Shown in pieces: positions 17,101 to 25,913 of a stretch of 64,000 bases of DNA. The notes under the pieces are model-generated. The model ran no database searches and was not told where the DNA came from. It saw only the letters and a list, made by a program, of their open reading frames with translations. The position numbers and the translations under genes are program-made. The stretch's first letter is position 1. Every line of letters begins with the position of its first letter. This DNA is from Desulfobacteraceae bacterium (lineage in GTDB: Bacteria; Desulfobacterota; Desulfobacteria; Desulfobacterales; Desulfosalsimonadaceae): assembly GCA_014237465.1 (NCBI GenBank), contig JABZFM010000003.1, positions 152,293 through 216,292 of the forward strand, given 5' to 3'.

Positions 17101-18553
17101 TAAATACCTTTGCCAGCCGGACCAGGGTATCCGCCCATTGGGGCATTCCCAGGGCATGAATGTGGGTGTATGTGGCAAAAACATTCTTATAGCAGAGTCC
17201 GTCCCGCTTATTGATGATCCCGTGACCTTTTTCCATGAAAAATACCATGTCCTGATCACTGCCATGCCACTCCAGTACTTTGGAGTAATGGAATTCATGA
17301 CCTTTTAAAATGGTTCCGATTTCATAAAACGGATTTTCCCTGTCCACCACGGCAATGGTATAGCCATGGCCCTGAGGTTTTTTTGAAAACCCAAATTCCA
17401 CCGGCAAAACACCGGTCATGGGATAGACTTGATCCAGTACCAGTGATTTCCCCAAATATATCAACCCGCCGCATTCCGCATAAATAGGGAGTCCGCTTTC
17501 AGCTGCATCATTGATATCATTTCGGAATTTCTGATTTGCAGCCAGTTCTTTTGCATGGGTTTCCGGAAATCCCCCGCCAATATATAACGCGTCAATAGCC
17601 GGAAGTCCTGCATCAGTCAACGGACTGATGTAAACCAGGTCCGCCCCGGCAGAAGACAGTGCTTCAAGATTATCCGGATAATAAAATTGAAATGCCGAAT
17701 CCTTCACAATACCAATTTTAGGAATTTTGGGATGATTTTGAGGTGTGCTTTGCGTCTTTTTCCGGGAACTGCCAATTTCAACAGACAATGCGTCATCGCC
17801 GCTGCATGAAAAATCACTGCTGCATGAAAACGGTTTATTTTCAGAAGTTTTGGCTATGCGTAATACTTCGGGCAGGTTGACATGATTTGCCACAACATCG
17901 GCGGCTGCATTAATGGAGTTTTTGGCCCAGCTATGTTCCGGAGTGGGAATCAGCCCCATATGCCGTTCCGGAAAATCCCGGCTTTTAAGCTTGGGAACCG
18001 CGCCGATAACCGGTACACCGCAGTGTGTTTCAATACTCTTGCGAAGGATATTTTCATGGCGGCTGCCGGCGATCCGGTTGAGAATAACGCCCATTATCTC
18101 CACCTCAGGCTCGAAATGAAGACATCCCAGAACAACAGCGGCCATGGTCCGGGTACTTTTCGTGCAATCAAGACATAAAATGACAGGGGTATTTAAAAGC
18201 CTGGAAAGAGATGCGGTGCTGGTAGACCCAGCCACATCAAGACCGTCATACAGCCCGCGGTTGCCTTCAATTACGGCGATATCATTGCTGCTGTCAGCGG
18301 TATGGGATAAAAAAGACCGGCAGACAAGACGGTCATCTGCCATAAAAGTGTCCAAATTATAACAGGGCCGGCCGGCCGCCATGGCCAGCCAGCCGGCATC
18401 TATATAATCAGGACCTTTCTTGAAAGGAACAACTTTTTTTCCGGTATTGCATAATGCAGCAATAATCCCGATGGATAAAACAGTTTTACCGGATCCCCCC
18501 CGCAAGGCGGCAATCAAAACTCTGGGAATCTCAATCGGTAAATCATCCTGCAT
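17081..18553 (-). CDS. dsrN: DsrN, sirohaem amidase / cobyrinate a,c-diamide synthase family
   Basis: 490 residues of the CobB/CbiA glutamine amidotransferase family. In this context it is DsrN, thought to amidate sirohaem for dissimilatory sulfite reductase. N-terminal synthetase domain with P-loop ALRGGSGKTVLSIGI, GPDYIDAGWL, NLDTFM and VEGNRGLYDG-type sequence (IEGNRGLYDGLD); C-terminal class I amidotransferase domain with YIGGGFPE, ETHAKELAANQ, AECGGLIYLG (nucleophile Cys) and GHEFHYSK (His). A low-complexity linker around residues 240-270 joins them. It is the last gene of dsrABDN, 60 bases behind dsrD. Its extreme C-terminus is encoded by a heptamer repeat. A general cobalamin role is the alternative. 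Confidence 0.93.
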   Translation of the reverse strand: MQDDLPIEIPRVLIAALRGGSGKTVLSIGIIAALCNTGKKVVPFKKGPDYIDAGWLAMAAGRPCYNLDTFMADDRLVCRSFLSHTADSSNDIAVIEGNRGLYDGLDVAGSTSTASLSRLLNTPVILCLDCTKSTRTMAAVVLGCLHFEPEVEIMGVILNRIAGSRHENILRKSIETHCGVPVIGAVPKLKSRDFPERHMGLIPTPEHSWAKNSINAAADVVANHVNLPEVLRIAKTSENKPFSCSSDFSCSGDDALSVEIGSSRKKTQSTPQNHPKIPKIGIVKDSAFQFYYPDNLEALSSAGADLVYISPLTDAGLPAIDALYIGGGFPETHAKELAANQKFRNDINDAAESGLPIYAECGGLIYLGKSLVLDQVYPMTGVLPVEFGFSKKPQGHGYTIAVVDRENPFYEIGTILKGHEFHYSKVLEWHGSDQDMVFFMEKGHGIINKRDGLCYKNVFATYTHIHALGMPQWADTLVRLAKVFRLKTED

Positions 18554-18613
18554 TGCAAATACTACTTATAAAAAAGCATTTAAAATATGTGATTAAATGC
18601 CGCGCAAAAAATA

Positions 18614-18853
18614 TTAATCTTCATGTTCGGCCGAAGCCTGCTTTCCCATGCCCTTGAGACCATACATGGTAGTGCTGCCGCTTGACCAGTATTCCAGAAC
18701 TTCTGTTTCTATCAGTTTGGTGACCAGCTTTTTGGCTTCTCTTGGCTTCAGGTCAAGGATTTTACTCAGATCATTGAAATAAAATTTTGACTTTGTTTTT
18801 GCTTTTTTTGTCAGGACTTCGACTATTTTCTCTTTTGCTTCTTCTAATTCCAT
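18614..18853 (-). CDS. dsrD: DsrD, dissimilatory sulfite reductase-associated winged-helix protein
   Basis: 79-residue protein starting MELEEAKEKIVEVLTKKAKTK, with KFYFNDLSKILDLKPREAKKL and a wing containing EVLEYWSSGSTTMYGLKG, the pattern of DsrD, a small winged-helix-fold protein found only in organisms that reduce sulfite, where it stimulates sulfite reduction by DsrAB. The frame is open 12 codons further upstream (from 18889), but ATG 18853 has an AAAGGAT site and matches the usual length. A strong stem-loop lies between it and dsrB. Confidence 0.95.
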   Translation of the reverse strand: MELEEAKEKIVEVLTKKAKTKSKFYFNDLSKILDLKPREAKKLVTKLIETEVLEYWSSGSTTMYGLKGMGKQASAEHED

Positions 18854-18875
18854 AGACCTATCCTTTATATCGAAT

Positions 18876-18920
18876 CTTTTTGGGGGCACGGGGTCCTTTG
18901 TACCCTAGGCCCCCAAAAAG
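18876..18920 (-). promoter_or_regulatory. Strong intercistronic stem-loop between dsrB and dsrD
   Basis: CTTTTTGGGGGC (18876-18887) and GCCCCCAAAAAG (18909-18920) are a perfect 12-bp inverted repeat, with an inner GGGTcctttgtACCC pair. It occupies half of the 81-base dsrB-dsrD gap. No T-run follows the stem on the minus strand, so it does not look like a simple terminator; a 3' stabiliser of dsrAB mRNA or a processing/attenuation point is more likely. Confidence 0.7.
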
Positions 18921-18934
18921 TGATTGAATAATAA

Positions 18935-20083
18935 TTAGAACTTAAAGTTCGAGGTCTGACGCCATGTGTAGTAAGCCGGATCACGGAAATCATCAATCAG
19001 ATGATGCGTAAATTCAAGACCGCATTTGTCAAAAAATCTTTCCCATCCGATCCGTTCGGCCCATTCACCAAGTCTTTCATATTTTCTGGCATCCGCCGCA
19101 TAGGCTTCGATAATGTCCTGAATTTTCTTGGTCATGGTCGGCCATCTCGGCATTTCATTCGGGATAAACGCAACAACAACCTTGGAAAATTTCGGCGCTG
19201 AAATCCGGTTGGACACTTTACCGCCAACCATCAGTACGATACCGTCACCTTCCTTATCTGCCAGCGGCAGGGACGGACACATGGTGTAGCAGTTACCGCA
19301 GAACATGCAGCGCTCTCTTTTAATCGCTATACTGTTAACGGTCTTGCCGTCTTCCAACTCAACCTTGCTCGGCTTGAGAGCGGCTGTCGGGCATGCGGCA
19401 ATCGCCAGGGGTACTTCACACATTTTATCAAGATACGCATGATCGACTATTGGCGGTTTTCTGTGATATCCCAGAATCGCGATATCTGAACAATGGACCG
19501 CGCCGCACATGTTCAAACAGCAGGCCATAGATATACGCAGGTGCGCCGGCATTCTCATGTCCTGAAAATCGGAAAACACCTCATCCAAAGTCGCTTTTAC
19601 CGTACCCGAGGCATCGGTTGCCGGTGTATGGCAATGGATCCAGCCCTGGGTATGAATGATATTGGTGATACCGGCACCGGTACCACCCACCGGAAACTTG
19701 AAGCTGCCGCCGTCAAACTTGCGGCTTTCCAGATCCTTGACCAGCGGATCAAGTTTGTCCTTGCTGTCGACCATGAATTCGATGTTGTTTCTGGTCGTGA
19801 ACCGAAGGTGACCATCACAATGTTTATCAGCAATTTCACATATTTCACGAATAAGCGTAACACTCATGAACCGGGCGCCGCCGACCCTGACCGTATAAAC
19901 TTCATCACCGGATTCGGCCACATGGACCAGAACACCGGGTTTTAAAATTTCATGATACAGCCATTTACCTTTATTTTTTTTAATTACTTCCGGATAAAAT
20001 TGTTCAAAATGCTGTGGCCCAATGTCGGTGATCCGATTTTCCATGGGCTTGTCTGGATTATAACCAGAGGATATAAAAGCCAT
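18935..20083 (-). CDS. dsrB: Dissimilatory sulfite reductase beta subunit
   Basis: 382-residue beta subunit of the cytoplasmic alpha2beta2 sirohaem enzyme reducing sulfite in the last stage of sulfate respiration. It shows the sirohaem/[4Fe-4S] region [17 protein letters not shown], the [15 protein letters not shown] cysteine cluster, a ferredoxin insertion [16 protein letters not shown], and the aromatic end [23 protein letters not shown] and [17 protein letters not shown] are typical of reductive DsrB. It starts 14 bases after dsrA; AGGAGG precedes its ATG. Confidence 0.98.
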   Translation of the reverse strand: MAFISSGYNPDKPMENRITDIGPQHFEQFYPEVIKKNKGKWLYHEILKPGVLVHVAESGDEVYTVRVGGARFMSVTLIREICEIADKHCDGHLRFTTRNNIEFMVDSKDKLDPLVKDLESRKFDGGSFKFPVGGTGAGITNIIHTQGWIHCHTPATDASGTVKATLDEVFSDFQDMRMPAHLRISMACCLNMCGAVHCSDIAILGYHRKPPIVDHAYLDKMCEVPLAIAACPTAALKPSKVELEDGKTVNSIAIKRERCMFCGNCYTMCPSLPLADKEGDGIVLMVGGKVSNRISAPKFSKVVVAFIPNEMPRWPTMTKKIQDIIEAYAADARKYERLGEWAERIGWERFFDKCGLEFTHHLIDDFRDPAYYTWRQTSNFKF

Positions 20084-20097
20084 TGTTTTCCCTCCTC

Positions 20098-21417
20098 CTA
20101 TCGCAAATGGGTTTTTCTGAATTCGTTAATGTCTCGGTCCCAACCGCCTTCCACTTCGTCTTCTTTCCAGAAGATGTACGGGTTTGTCCGCGGTTCCTGA
20201 ACATGCTGCGCAACCGGTTTGATTCCGGTTACTTCCAGAAGCCTCTGGAAACCCTGACGTTTCATTAATTCACCTAGGCGTTCACGGTTTTTGCCTTCTT
20301 CCATCCACCAATCCCAGATGGCTTCAATCACTTCCTTGATTGCAGCGTAACCGTCTTCCTTGTTGACTTCAACAAAGGGAACCAGCAGGGAACCCATCTG
20401 CGCACCATCAAGGATCGGGGCTTTTGCGCCGACAAGAATCGAACAACCGGTTTCTTTACCCGGTCGCAAGGCTCTGGGCATGACGTTAATACAATGCATG
20501 CAGCGGGTACATTCCTTGTTATTGATCTCAAGCTTGCCGTCTTCATATCGCATACATTCGGTGGGGCAAAGATCAATGACTTCTTTTTGAATATCAAACG
20601 GACCCCAGTCACGACCGGCGTGGGCGCCGGCGTTGGGTGGAAAGTCCCCGTTAACATATCCCTTAACCGCATCCTGGTCAATGCGGATATCGTCTTTCCA
20701 GGTTCCGATAAAAGACATATCAGAACGTGCAATAGAGGCCACACAACAGTTCGGGCACCCGTCAAATTTAAATTTAAACTTGTACGGGAATGCCGGACGA
20801 TGCAGCTCATCCTGATATTCCTCGGTCAATGTGTGACACAGATCCTGGGTATCATAACAGGCATATTCACAGCGGGCCTGTCCGATACAGTCAGCAGGGG
20901 TTCTCAGGTTGGAACCGGAGCCGCCCAGATCCTGATTAAAATTATGGGTCAGTTCATAAAAAATTTCTTCCAGCTGAGGCGTGGTCGTTCCGAGAAGAAT
21001 GATATCCCCTGTGGAACCGTGCATATTGGTCAAGCCACTGCCGCGGAAACCCCAGAGGTCACAGAGCTTTTTCAGGTAGTCGGTTTTATAAAATTTCCCC
21101 GCCGGTTGGGCCACACGCATGGTATGAAAATGTGCCACACCCGGAAACGTTTCCGGCTGATCACAATACCGGCCGATAACGCCGCCGCCGTAACCAAAAA
21201 CACCGACAATACCGCCGTGCTTCCAGTGGGTTGTTCCGTCTGCATACGAAAGCTCAAGAACACCCAGCAGATCTTCAACAACGTCCTGAGGGATCTGGTA
21301 TTCAACATTCTTTTCATTTTTTGCCCTTGCTGCGGCTTCCTGTTTCATATCAGAAACAAAGCTTGGCCACGGACCGCTTTCCAGCTGGTCCAGCAAAGGG
21401 GTTTCGTGTTTTGCCAT
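20098..21417 (-). CDS. dsrA: Dissimilatory sulfite reductase alpha subunit
   Basis: 439 residues. Diagnostic sequences: [31 protein letters not shown], the cluster-binding [12 protein letters not shown] and [15 protein letters not shown], the ferredoxin domain [14 protein letters not shown], and the C-terminal [18 protein letters not shown]. All Cys needed for sirohaem-[4Fe-4S] and ferredoxin clusters are present. The ATG has GGGAGGTAA upstream. It leads dsrABDN from a promoter candidate about 145 bases upstream. Confidence 0.98.
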   Translation of the reverse strand: MAKHETPLLDQLESGPWPSFVSDMKQEAAARAKNEKNVEYQIPQDVVEDLLGVLELSYADGTTHWKHGGIVGVFGYGGGVIGRYCDQPETFPGVAHFHTMRVAQPAGKFYKTDYLKKLCDLWGFRGSGLTNMHGSTGDIILLGTTTPQLEEIFYELTHNFNQDLGGSGSNLRTPADCIGQARCEYACYDTQDLCHTLTEEYQDELHRPAFPYKFKFKFDGCPNCCVASIARSDMSFIGTWKDDIRIDQDAVKGYVNGDFPPNAGAHAGRDWGPFDIQKEVIDLCPTECMRYEDGKLEINNKECTRCMHCINVMPRALRPGKETGCSILVGAKAPILDGAQMGSLLVPFVEVNKEDGYAAIKEVIEAIWDWWMEEGKNRERLGELMKRQGFQRLLEVTGIKPVAQHVQEPRTNPYIFWKEDEVEGGWDRDINEFRKTHLR

Positions 21418-21561
21418 TGTTACCTCCCTTTCATTAATAATTTACAATTAAGCTTGGCATACCATATTCCAAATTAATCTTAATAAACAGTCAGCATCTG
21501 TTCTTCAAAGACCAACCTGCTCGCTATACAGGTTTTTTTAATTTTCACTTTAAAAAAAGCA

Positions 21562-21590
21562 ATTTAAAGAATTTAGCATCTCTTTGTCAA
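21562..21590 (-). promoter_or_regulatory. Candidate sigma-70-type promoter for dsrABDN
   Basis: On the minus strand TTGACA (21590-21585), a 17-base spacer, and TTAAAT (21567-21562), placed in the 243-base gap upstream of dsrA. The predicted leader of about 135 bases contains a small hairpin AACCTG...CAGGTT (21514-21534). Confidence 0.45.
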
Positions 21591-21660
21591 CAAAAAAGGT
21601 ACCAATGATTATTAATTATCCTTACACTTTTTATTCTCAAAGCGATTTACACGGCGTCTG

Positions 21661-22284
21661 TTATTTGCGGTATTGATCGATCTCTTTTAATATTTCAGGC
21701 GCGACTTCATACCCAAGCACCGTTGCCTGATCACAATGCTTTACCGCCAGTTCAAATTCTTCCTTTTCCAGATAGCAAATCGCCAGATTATTATGGGCAA
21801 TGGAAAATTTATCATCAAGGGCAAGGGCTTTTAAATTCGTTTCAATGCTTTTGTCCACCATCCCTTTAAATAAATACGCATTGGCCAGTGTCGCATATGC
21901 CTGAATAAACATACTATTAAAATTGACTGCCTTTTCCAATGCCTGGATTGCTTTATCAATATCTCCCTTTTGAAACTGAACAAACCCGATATTTCCATAC
22001 CCTTCGGCAAAGCGGGGTCTTGCGTTAATGCTTGCCTGATTATACTGCAAACACCCGTCCAGGTCCCCCCGCTGAAGACAAATTCCGCCCAGCTGCACAT
22101 ACGCTTCAGCCAGACTCGGACTGCATCGGATGGCTTCTTTAAATTCTTTCTCCGCTTCATCTATTTGTCTTAAGTTCAGCAAACCGGTTGCTAGATTGTA
22201 GTGGGTCATGCCGCATTCCGAGTTTCCCTGCAGTGCTGTCCGCTGTTCTGCAATAAACTCTTCAACCGTCTTTTTTTCAGCCAT
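21661..22284 (-). CDS. TPR-repeat protein upstream of dsrA
   Basis: 207-residue cytosolic protein of about five tetratricopeptide repeats (THYNLATGLLNLRQIDEAEKEFKEAI, AYVQLGGICLQRGDLDGCL, GYGNIGFVQFQKGDIDKAIQAL, AYATLANAYLFKGMVDKSIE, AHNNLAICYLEKEEFELAVKH are read as successive units, shortened here to their cores). No signal peptide. TPR proteins mediate protein-protein contacts; adjacency to dsrA on the same strand suggests, but does not show, a role in Dsr assembly. AAAGGA precedes the ATG. Confidence 0.85.
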   Translation of the reverse strand: MAEKKTVEEFIAEQRTALQGNSECGMTHYNLATGLLNLRQIDEAEKEFKEAIRCSPSLAEAYVQLGGICLQRGDLDGCLQYNQASINARPRFAEGYGNIGFVQFQKGDIDKAIQALEKAVNFNSMFIQAYATLANAYLFKGMVDKSIETNLKALALDDKFSIAHNNLAICYLEKEEFELAVKHCDQATVLGYEVAPEILKEIDQYRK

Positions 22285-22718
22285 GCTTTATATTCCTTTA
22301 TAATTTTAAGTATTCGATTATTTATAGAAATTTTATTTTTATTATTTTCAGCTGACCAGCCTTAAATAAAAAGTTGTTGACCGGGTTGTCAAGCAAAAAC
22401 CAAAAACACTTCCCTGACCTGCTGTTTGACGTAAAAAATTTTTTTACCGTTCGACCGGCTCACCGGCTGTTTTTGATTGACAATCTTTTCCATTTCTTTA
22501 ATAATATCATGAAAATAAAGATGTTAACCGTATCTTCGAAAATCGTACCGCCCTGTTTTCCTTGCTTTCAACAGAACCCATATACAAGGATAGTTCCGGC
22601 GACAGAATAAATCCATACACTATGGATCAAAGGTACAATTTTTTTTGATTTTACACAATACGAACAATATCAGAATCCTCGGCATCTATCATTGCTGAAA
22701 ATATTTAGAGGAGGCTTT
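22285..22718. other. Intergenic region between the TPR gene and the DapA-like gene
   Basis: About 430 AT-rich bases between divergent genes. I see only short symmetries: TTGACcgggttGTCAA (22377-22392) and a GTAAAAAATTTTTTTAC run near 22431. No RNA gene or ORF with recognisable content. Confidence 0.4.
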
Positions 22719-23753
22719 ATGCATGCTGGATGTTATACGGCAATCATTACACCCTTTACAAAGACTTCTGTCGATTATGACGGTCTTGAACAGCTGGTCA
22801 AATTTCAAATCCATAACGGCATCACCGGTATCTTAGCTGTCGGAACTACCGGTGAAAGCCCGACGCTGAACTGGAATGAGCATAACCGGGTCATTCAGGA
22901 AGTCGCTGAAAATTCAAAAAACCAATGCGCCTGCATCGCGGGAACCGGCAGCAATAATTCAGACGAAACCCTTTCTGCAACAGAGCATGCCGTGGCGGCC
23001 GGCGTGGATGCGGTGCTCCTTGTGGACCCCTACTATAACGGACCGAGTTCACTTGAAATCCGCAAAGAGTATGTTGAACCGGTTGCCCGGGAATTTTCAA
23101 CAATCCAGGTTATTCCTTACGTCATTCCGGGAAGAACCGGTGCACAGTTACTCCCGGAGGATCTGGCCATACTTGCTCAAAATTTTGAAAACGTCGGAAC
23201 CGTCAAAGAAGCCACCGGCGACCTGGACAACATGAAACAGACCCGAAAATGCTGCGGCACTGATTACGTAATCCTGTCCGGAGATGACGGATTGACCTTT
23301 GACATGATGACCGACCCTGACATCGATGCGGCCGGTGCGATATCCGTTATATCCAATGTCGCCCCCAAAGCGGTTTCCGATATGGTCAATTTCTTAAACC
23401 AGGGTAAAATCACAGAAGCGAAAAAATGTTTCACGGCACTTGCGCCGCTGTTTGGCCTGGTAACGGTTAAAACCATGGAAAAAACCACTTTTGGAGACGT
23501 AACCTGCAGGGCCAGAAATCCACTGGCGGTAAAAACATTAATGAACATTCTCGGGATGCCGTCAGGACCGTGCCGTCGTCCTTTGGGAAAAATGACCCAA
23601 AACGGCATTGAAAAAGTTTTGGCCGTGGTTCGAAAGACTCAGGCCGACAATCCGGAAATCCTGGCCCCGGTCGCGGAATTTTTCAATGTCGATATTGACG
23701 AACGGATCAATACGCCCAAGCACTGGGAAAGTTTATCTTATCAATCTTATTAA
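22719..23753 (+). CDS. dapA: DapA-family lyase (4-hydroxy-tetrahydrodipicolinate synthase-like), C-terminally extended
   Basis: 344 residues from ATG 22719, which has GAGGAGG. Class I aldolase TIM barrel with TTGESPT (Thr43-Thr44), PYVIPGRTG carrying Tyr134 and Arg139, and TVKEATGDLD with the Schiff-base Lys163, i.e. the full DapA catalytic set including the Arg that binds the aspartate semialdehyde carboxylate. It is about 50 residues longer than standard DapA, with a C-terminal tail VVRKTQADNPEILAPVAEFF onwards. Likely the lysine/diaminopimelate enzyme; another pyruvate-dependent lyase of the family remains possible. It ends in a terminator shared with the convergent YkgJ gene. Confidence 0.88.
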   Translation: MHAGCYTAIITPFTKTSVDYDGLEQLVKFQIHNGITGILAVGTTGESPTLNWNEHNRVIQEVAENSKNQCACIAGTGSNNSDETLSATEHAVAAGVDAVLLVDPYYNGPSSLEIRKEYVEPVAREFSTIQVIPYVIPGRTGAQLLPEDLAILAQNFENVGTVKEATGDLDNMKQTRKCCGTDYVILSGDDGLTFDMMTDPDIDAAGAISVISNVAPKAVSDMVNFLNQGKITEAKKCFTALAPLFGLVTVKTMEKTTFGDVTCRARNPLAVKTLMNILGMPSGPCRRPLGKMTQNGIEKVLAVVRKTQADNPEILAPVAEFFNVDIDERINTPKHWESLSYQSY

Positions 23754-23790
23754 ATAAAAATCTGGGTCCTCTGGACCCGGATTTTTATTT
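23752..23790. terminator. Bidirectional intrinsic terminator
   Basis: AAATAAAAATCTGGGTCC (23752-23769), TCT loop, GGACCCGGATTTTTATTT (23773-23790): an 18-bp stem with one wobble and A/T tails on both sides. It covers the stop codon of the leftward YkgJ gene and follows the DapA-like stop directly, ending both. Confidence 0.92.
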
Positions 23791-24597
23791 ACCTTCAAGC
23801 TTCTCCCGCCGCTGTTCTGCGACGGATTCGTTTAGCTTGAATTCCCCTTCCTTGAATAACAGCCACTTCAGCCATTTGAATGAAAACCGCAGCAACGCGA
23901 TCTCATCTTCTTTAATTATCTCAGCGGTTTTGGGATCAATATCATAAAGGGTCAGAAAAGTGCTTTCAAAAACAAACCGCTTAAACCGGTCAATGTCATA
24001 ACTTGCCGTAAAGAACATATTTTTTGTTTTTTCAGTCAGGCGAATGTTTTTGGGAATGGATCGTTTCCTGACAAGCAGTTCCGTCCATTCCGCATTGATA
24101 TCATCATGGATATCCACCCCCTGATCCTTGCACCATTCTTTGACCGTCCATTCCCGGTCTTCCTCAAATCCCTTGCAGTGCGGTTCATTAATTAAAATAT
24201 AAAACCCGTCTTTCTGCTGTTCCTTATAGCTCAAAGAGGCAACGCCCAGCGGATAATACCGGCAGGTTGTCGGCCGATCCTCATAGATCAGACACCCATC
24301 TTCTTTCACAAACGGGCAGGATTCCTGTTCATCATCCAGCAGTTTTAATGTGACCACCGGCAGGTCCGTCTTTTCAAGCAGTTCAGGTTTTGTATACACT
24401 GCCAGAAATTCTTCTGATGAAATCTGCATCCGGTTTTTCATGCGGAGAATGTCATACGGCGTCAGCATAATGTTAATTCCACGGCAGCACTGGGTAAAGC
24501 AGGGCACGTCCTTGTGACATCTGAACTTGAACTGGCTGTTTTCATCCAGCTGAATTGGCGGAATATTGGCTTCATTATTATTTTCTGTCGGATCCAT
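23785..24597 (-). CDS. YkgJ-family cysteine cluster protein (paralogue 1)
   Basis: 270 residues from ATG 24597 (AAGGAG upstream). Conserved Cys pattern: CHKDVPCFTQCCRG at the start, CPFVKEDGCLIYEDRPTTC in the middle, then EPHCKGF, the YkgJ/CxxC zinc- or iron-binding pattern also found in FliB-like lysine methylases. LTPYDILRMKNRM is shared with paralogue 2 at 25914. The C-terminal half is helical without known motifs. YkgJ proteins are poorly understood; a metal- or cluster-binding role is the usual guess. It shares a locus with an SDR and a second YkgJ. Confidence 0.85.
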   Translation of the reverse strand: MDPTENNNEANIPPIQLDENSQFKFRCHKDVPCFTQCCRGINIMLTPYDILRMKNRMQISSEEFLAVYTKPELLEKTDLPVVTLKLLDDEQESCPFVKEDGCLIYEDRPTTCRYYPLGVASLSYKEQQKDGFYILINEPHCKGFEEDREWTVKEWCKDQGVDIHDDINAEWTELLVRKRSIPKNIRLTEKTKNMFFTASYDIDRFKRFVFESTFLTLYDIDPKTAEIIKEDEIALLRFSFKWLKWLLFKEGEFKLNESVAEQRREKLEGK

Positions 24598-24655
24598 TAA
24601 AACGGTACTCCTTATTATATATATTAATCTTAATATCCATTTAAAAAGCCACTTT

Positions 24656-24806
24656 GATGGCAAAGAAAAAAGCCCCACCATTCTTATAAAATTGGCAAGG
24701 CGCACAAATTCGTCAGGAATGAGAAGTACTTATCGTACCATGAAGAAACGAAGAATGCAGTGCAACCCAAAGCTAAAATTACAGTTGGACTTTTTACGAA
24801 ATCATC
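24656..24806 (-). repeat. Dispersed palindromic repeat, family A, copy A3
   Basis: 151 bases, reversed relative to A1/A2. It contains GGCAAGGCGCACAAATTC, GAAGAATGCAGTGCAA and TTGGACTTTTTACGAAATCATC. It lies in the upstream region of paralogue 1, within a 466-base gap that also holds A4. Confidence 0.8.
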
Positions 24807-24925
24807 AAGTTTATTTTGTAAACAAATACATTTATCAAGCCCAGCCGTCAAATCAACATTTTTTTAAATTCACGAAATGCATGAGACATGTATAGAATTC
24901 AAGTTCAGACAATGAGCCTGATCCG

Positions 24926-25060
24926 GATGGCAAATTAAAAAATTCACCAATCTTAAAAATTGGCAAGGCGTGCAAGCCCTGAGGAGCAAGGCGTACGAAT
25001 GTATGTTGAGCGACGTAGGGCGCAGCGCAACGAAGAAATTGATTTTTTTAGGAAGCCATC
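24926..25060 (-). repeat. Dispersed palindromic repeat, family A, copy A4
   Basis: 135 bases with exact GATGGC...GCCATC ends, diverged inside (AAAATTGGCAAGGCGTGCAAG). Reversed relative to A1. Its end is three bases from the SDR stop codon, so read along that gene it starts right after the stop. Confidence 0.75.
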
Positions 25061-25063
25061 AGT

Positions 25064-25879
25064 TTATTCGATGCCTTGCGGCATCGGCGCCACCAAATCC
25101 CCTCCGATACAGTAACCCCCGTCTAAGCGGATCACACTGCCGGTCATGAACGGCGCATCCTTTATAATAAAGCAAACCGCCTGCACCATGTCTTTAATTT
25201 TTCCGGTCCGCTTTAACAGCGTGTGGTCCACCAGCGCCTGCTTCTGGGCATCTGTCAGCAACCCCCACCCTCTTGTTTTTTCGGCATGCCGTGTTTCAAA
25301 AAAACCCAGCATAATCTCATTGACGCGAACTCCCGGCGCCCCCAACCGGGCCCATGTTTCCGTTAAAAGGGATACCCCGCGATTTGCCAGAGAATACCCC
25401 TCATTAAAAATATAGCTGGCCGGACCGGATCGGCCCACAATACCGGCAATGGAAGAAAAATTGATCACGCAGGCGTCATCCGACTTCTTCAGCCAGGGCA
25501 ACGCGGCTTCAAATACCCATTTTTTGGCCTTAAGCGTGGTTTCCATCTCAAGATCCCACTGTTCGCAGGTATACGCACCATGGACCACCGGCCACCCGCC
25601 CCGTTCAATATTATTAATTAGAATATCCAGCCGTCCGAAATGATCGATGACCTGCTCCATCATCCCGGAAATTTCATCGGTATTACGAAGGTTAACCTTG
25701 ATTATCAGGTGATCTTTTCCGGTATCGGCAAAATCCTGCTTCATTTCTTCAAGGGATTCCCCCCAGTCATAGTATGTTAGCGCGACCTTGACACCTTCAT
25801 TGATCAAAGCAAGCCCGAGGGCCTTTCCAATCCCTTTAATACCGCCCAGAACAAGCGCCACTTTATTGTTCAGCTTCAT
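25064..25879 (-). CDS. Short-chain dehydrogenase/reductase-like protein, catalytic Lys missing
   Basis: 271 residues with SDR fold: NAD(P) motif LGGIKGIGKALG, a conserved ILINN segment near residue 86, INFSSIAGIVG carrying the catalytic Ser, and the FabI/FabG-like end FMTGSVIRLDGGY. By spacing from the Ser the catalytic Tyr is Tyr156, but Tyr156+4 is Glu (YIFNE) rather than Lys; with the alternative Tyr162 the +4 residue is Asn (YSLAN). About six residues seem inserted here. It may be a non-catalytic or differently working SDR. Located between two YkgJ paralogues on the same strand. Confidence 0.82.
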   Translation of the reverse strand: MKLNNKVALVLGGIKGIGKALGLALINEGVKVALTYYDWGESLEEMKQDFADTGKDHLIIKVNLRNTDEISGMMEQVIDHFGRLDILINNIERGGWPVVHGAYTCEQWDLEMETTLKAKKWVFEAALPWLKKSDDACVINFSSIAGIVGRSGPASYIFNEGYSLANRGVSLLTETWARLGAPGVRVNEIMLGFFETRHAEKTRGWGLLTDAQKQALVDHTLLKRTGKIKDMVQAVCFIIKDAPFMTGSVIRLDGGYCIGGDLVAPMPQGIE

Positions 25880-25913
25880 TTTGCTTCCCTGCTTCCGTCA
25901 TTCTGTTGAAAGA

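Noticed and set aside
20494..21477. 327-codon plus-strand open frame opposite dsrA
   Set aside because: It is antisense to a complete, conserved dsrA, has no ribosome site and no recognisable domain; it results from codon bias.
21514..21534. Terminator on the plus strand within the dsr leader
   Set aside because: Only a 6-bp stem and no plus-strand gene would use it; more likely a chance leader hairpin.
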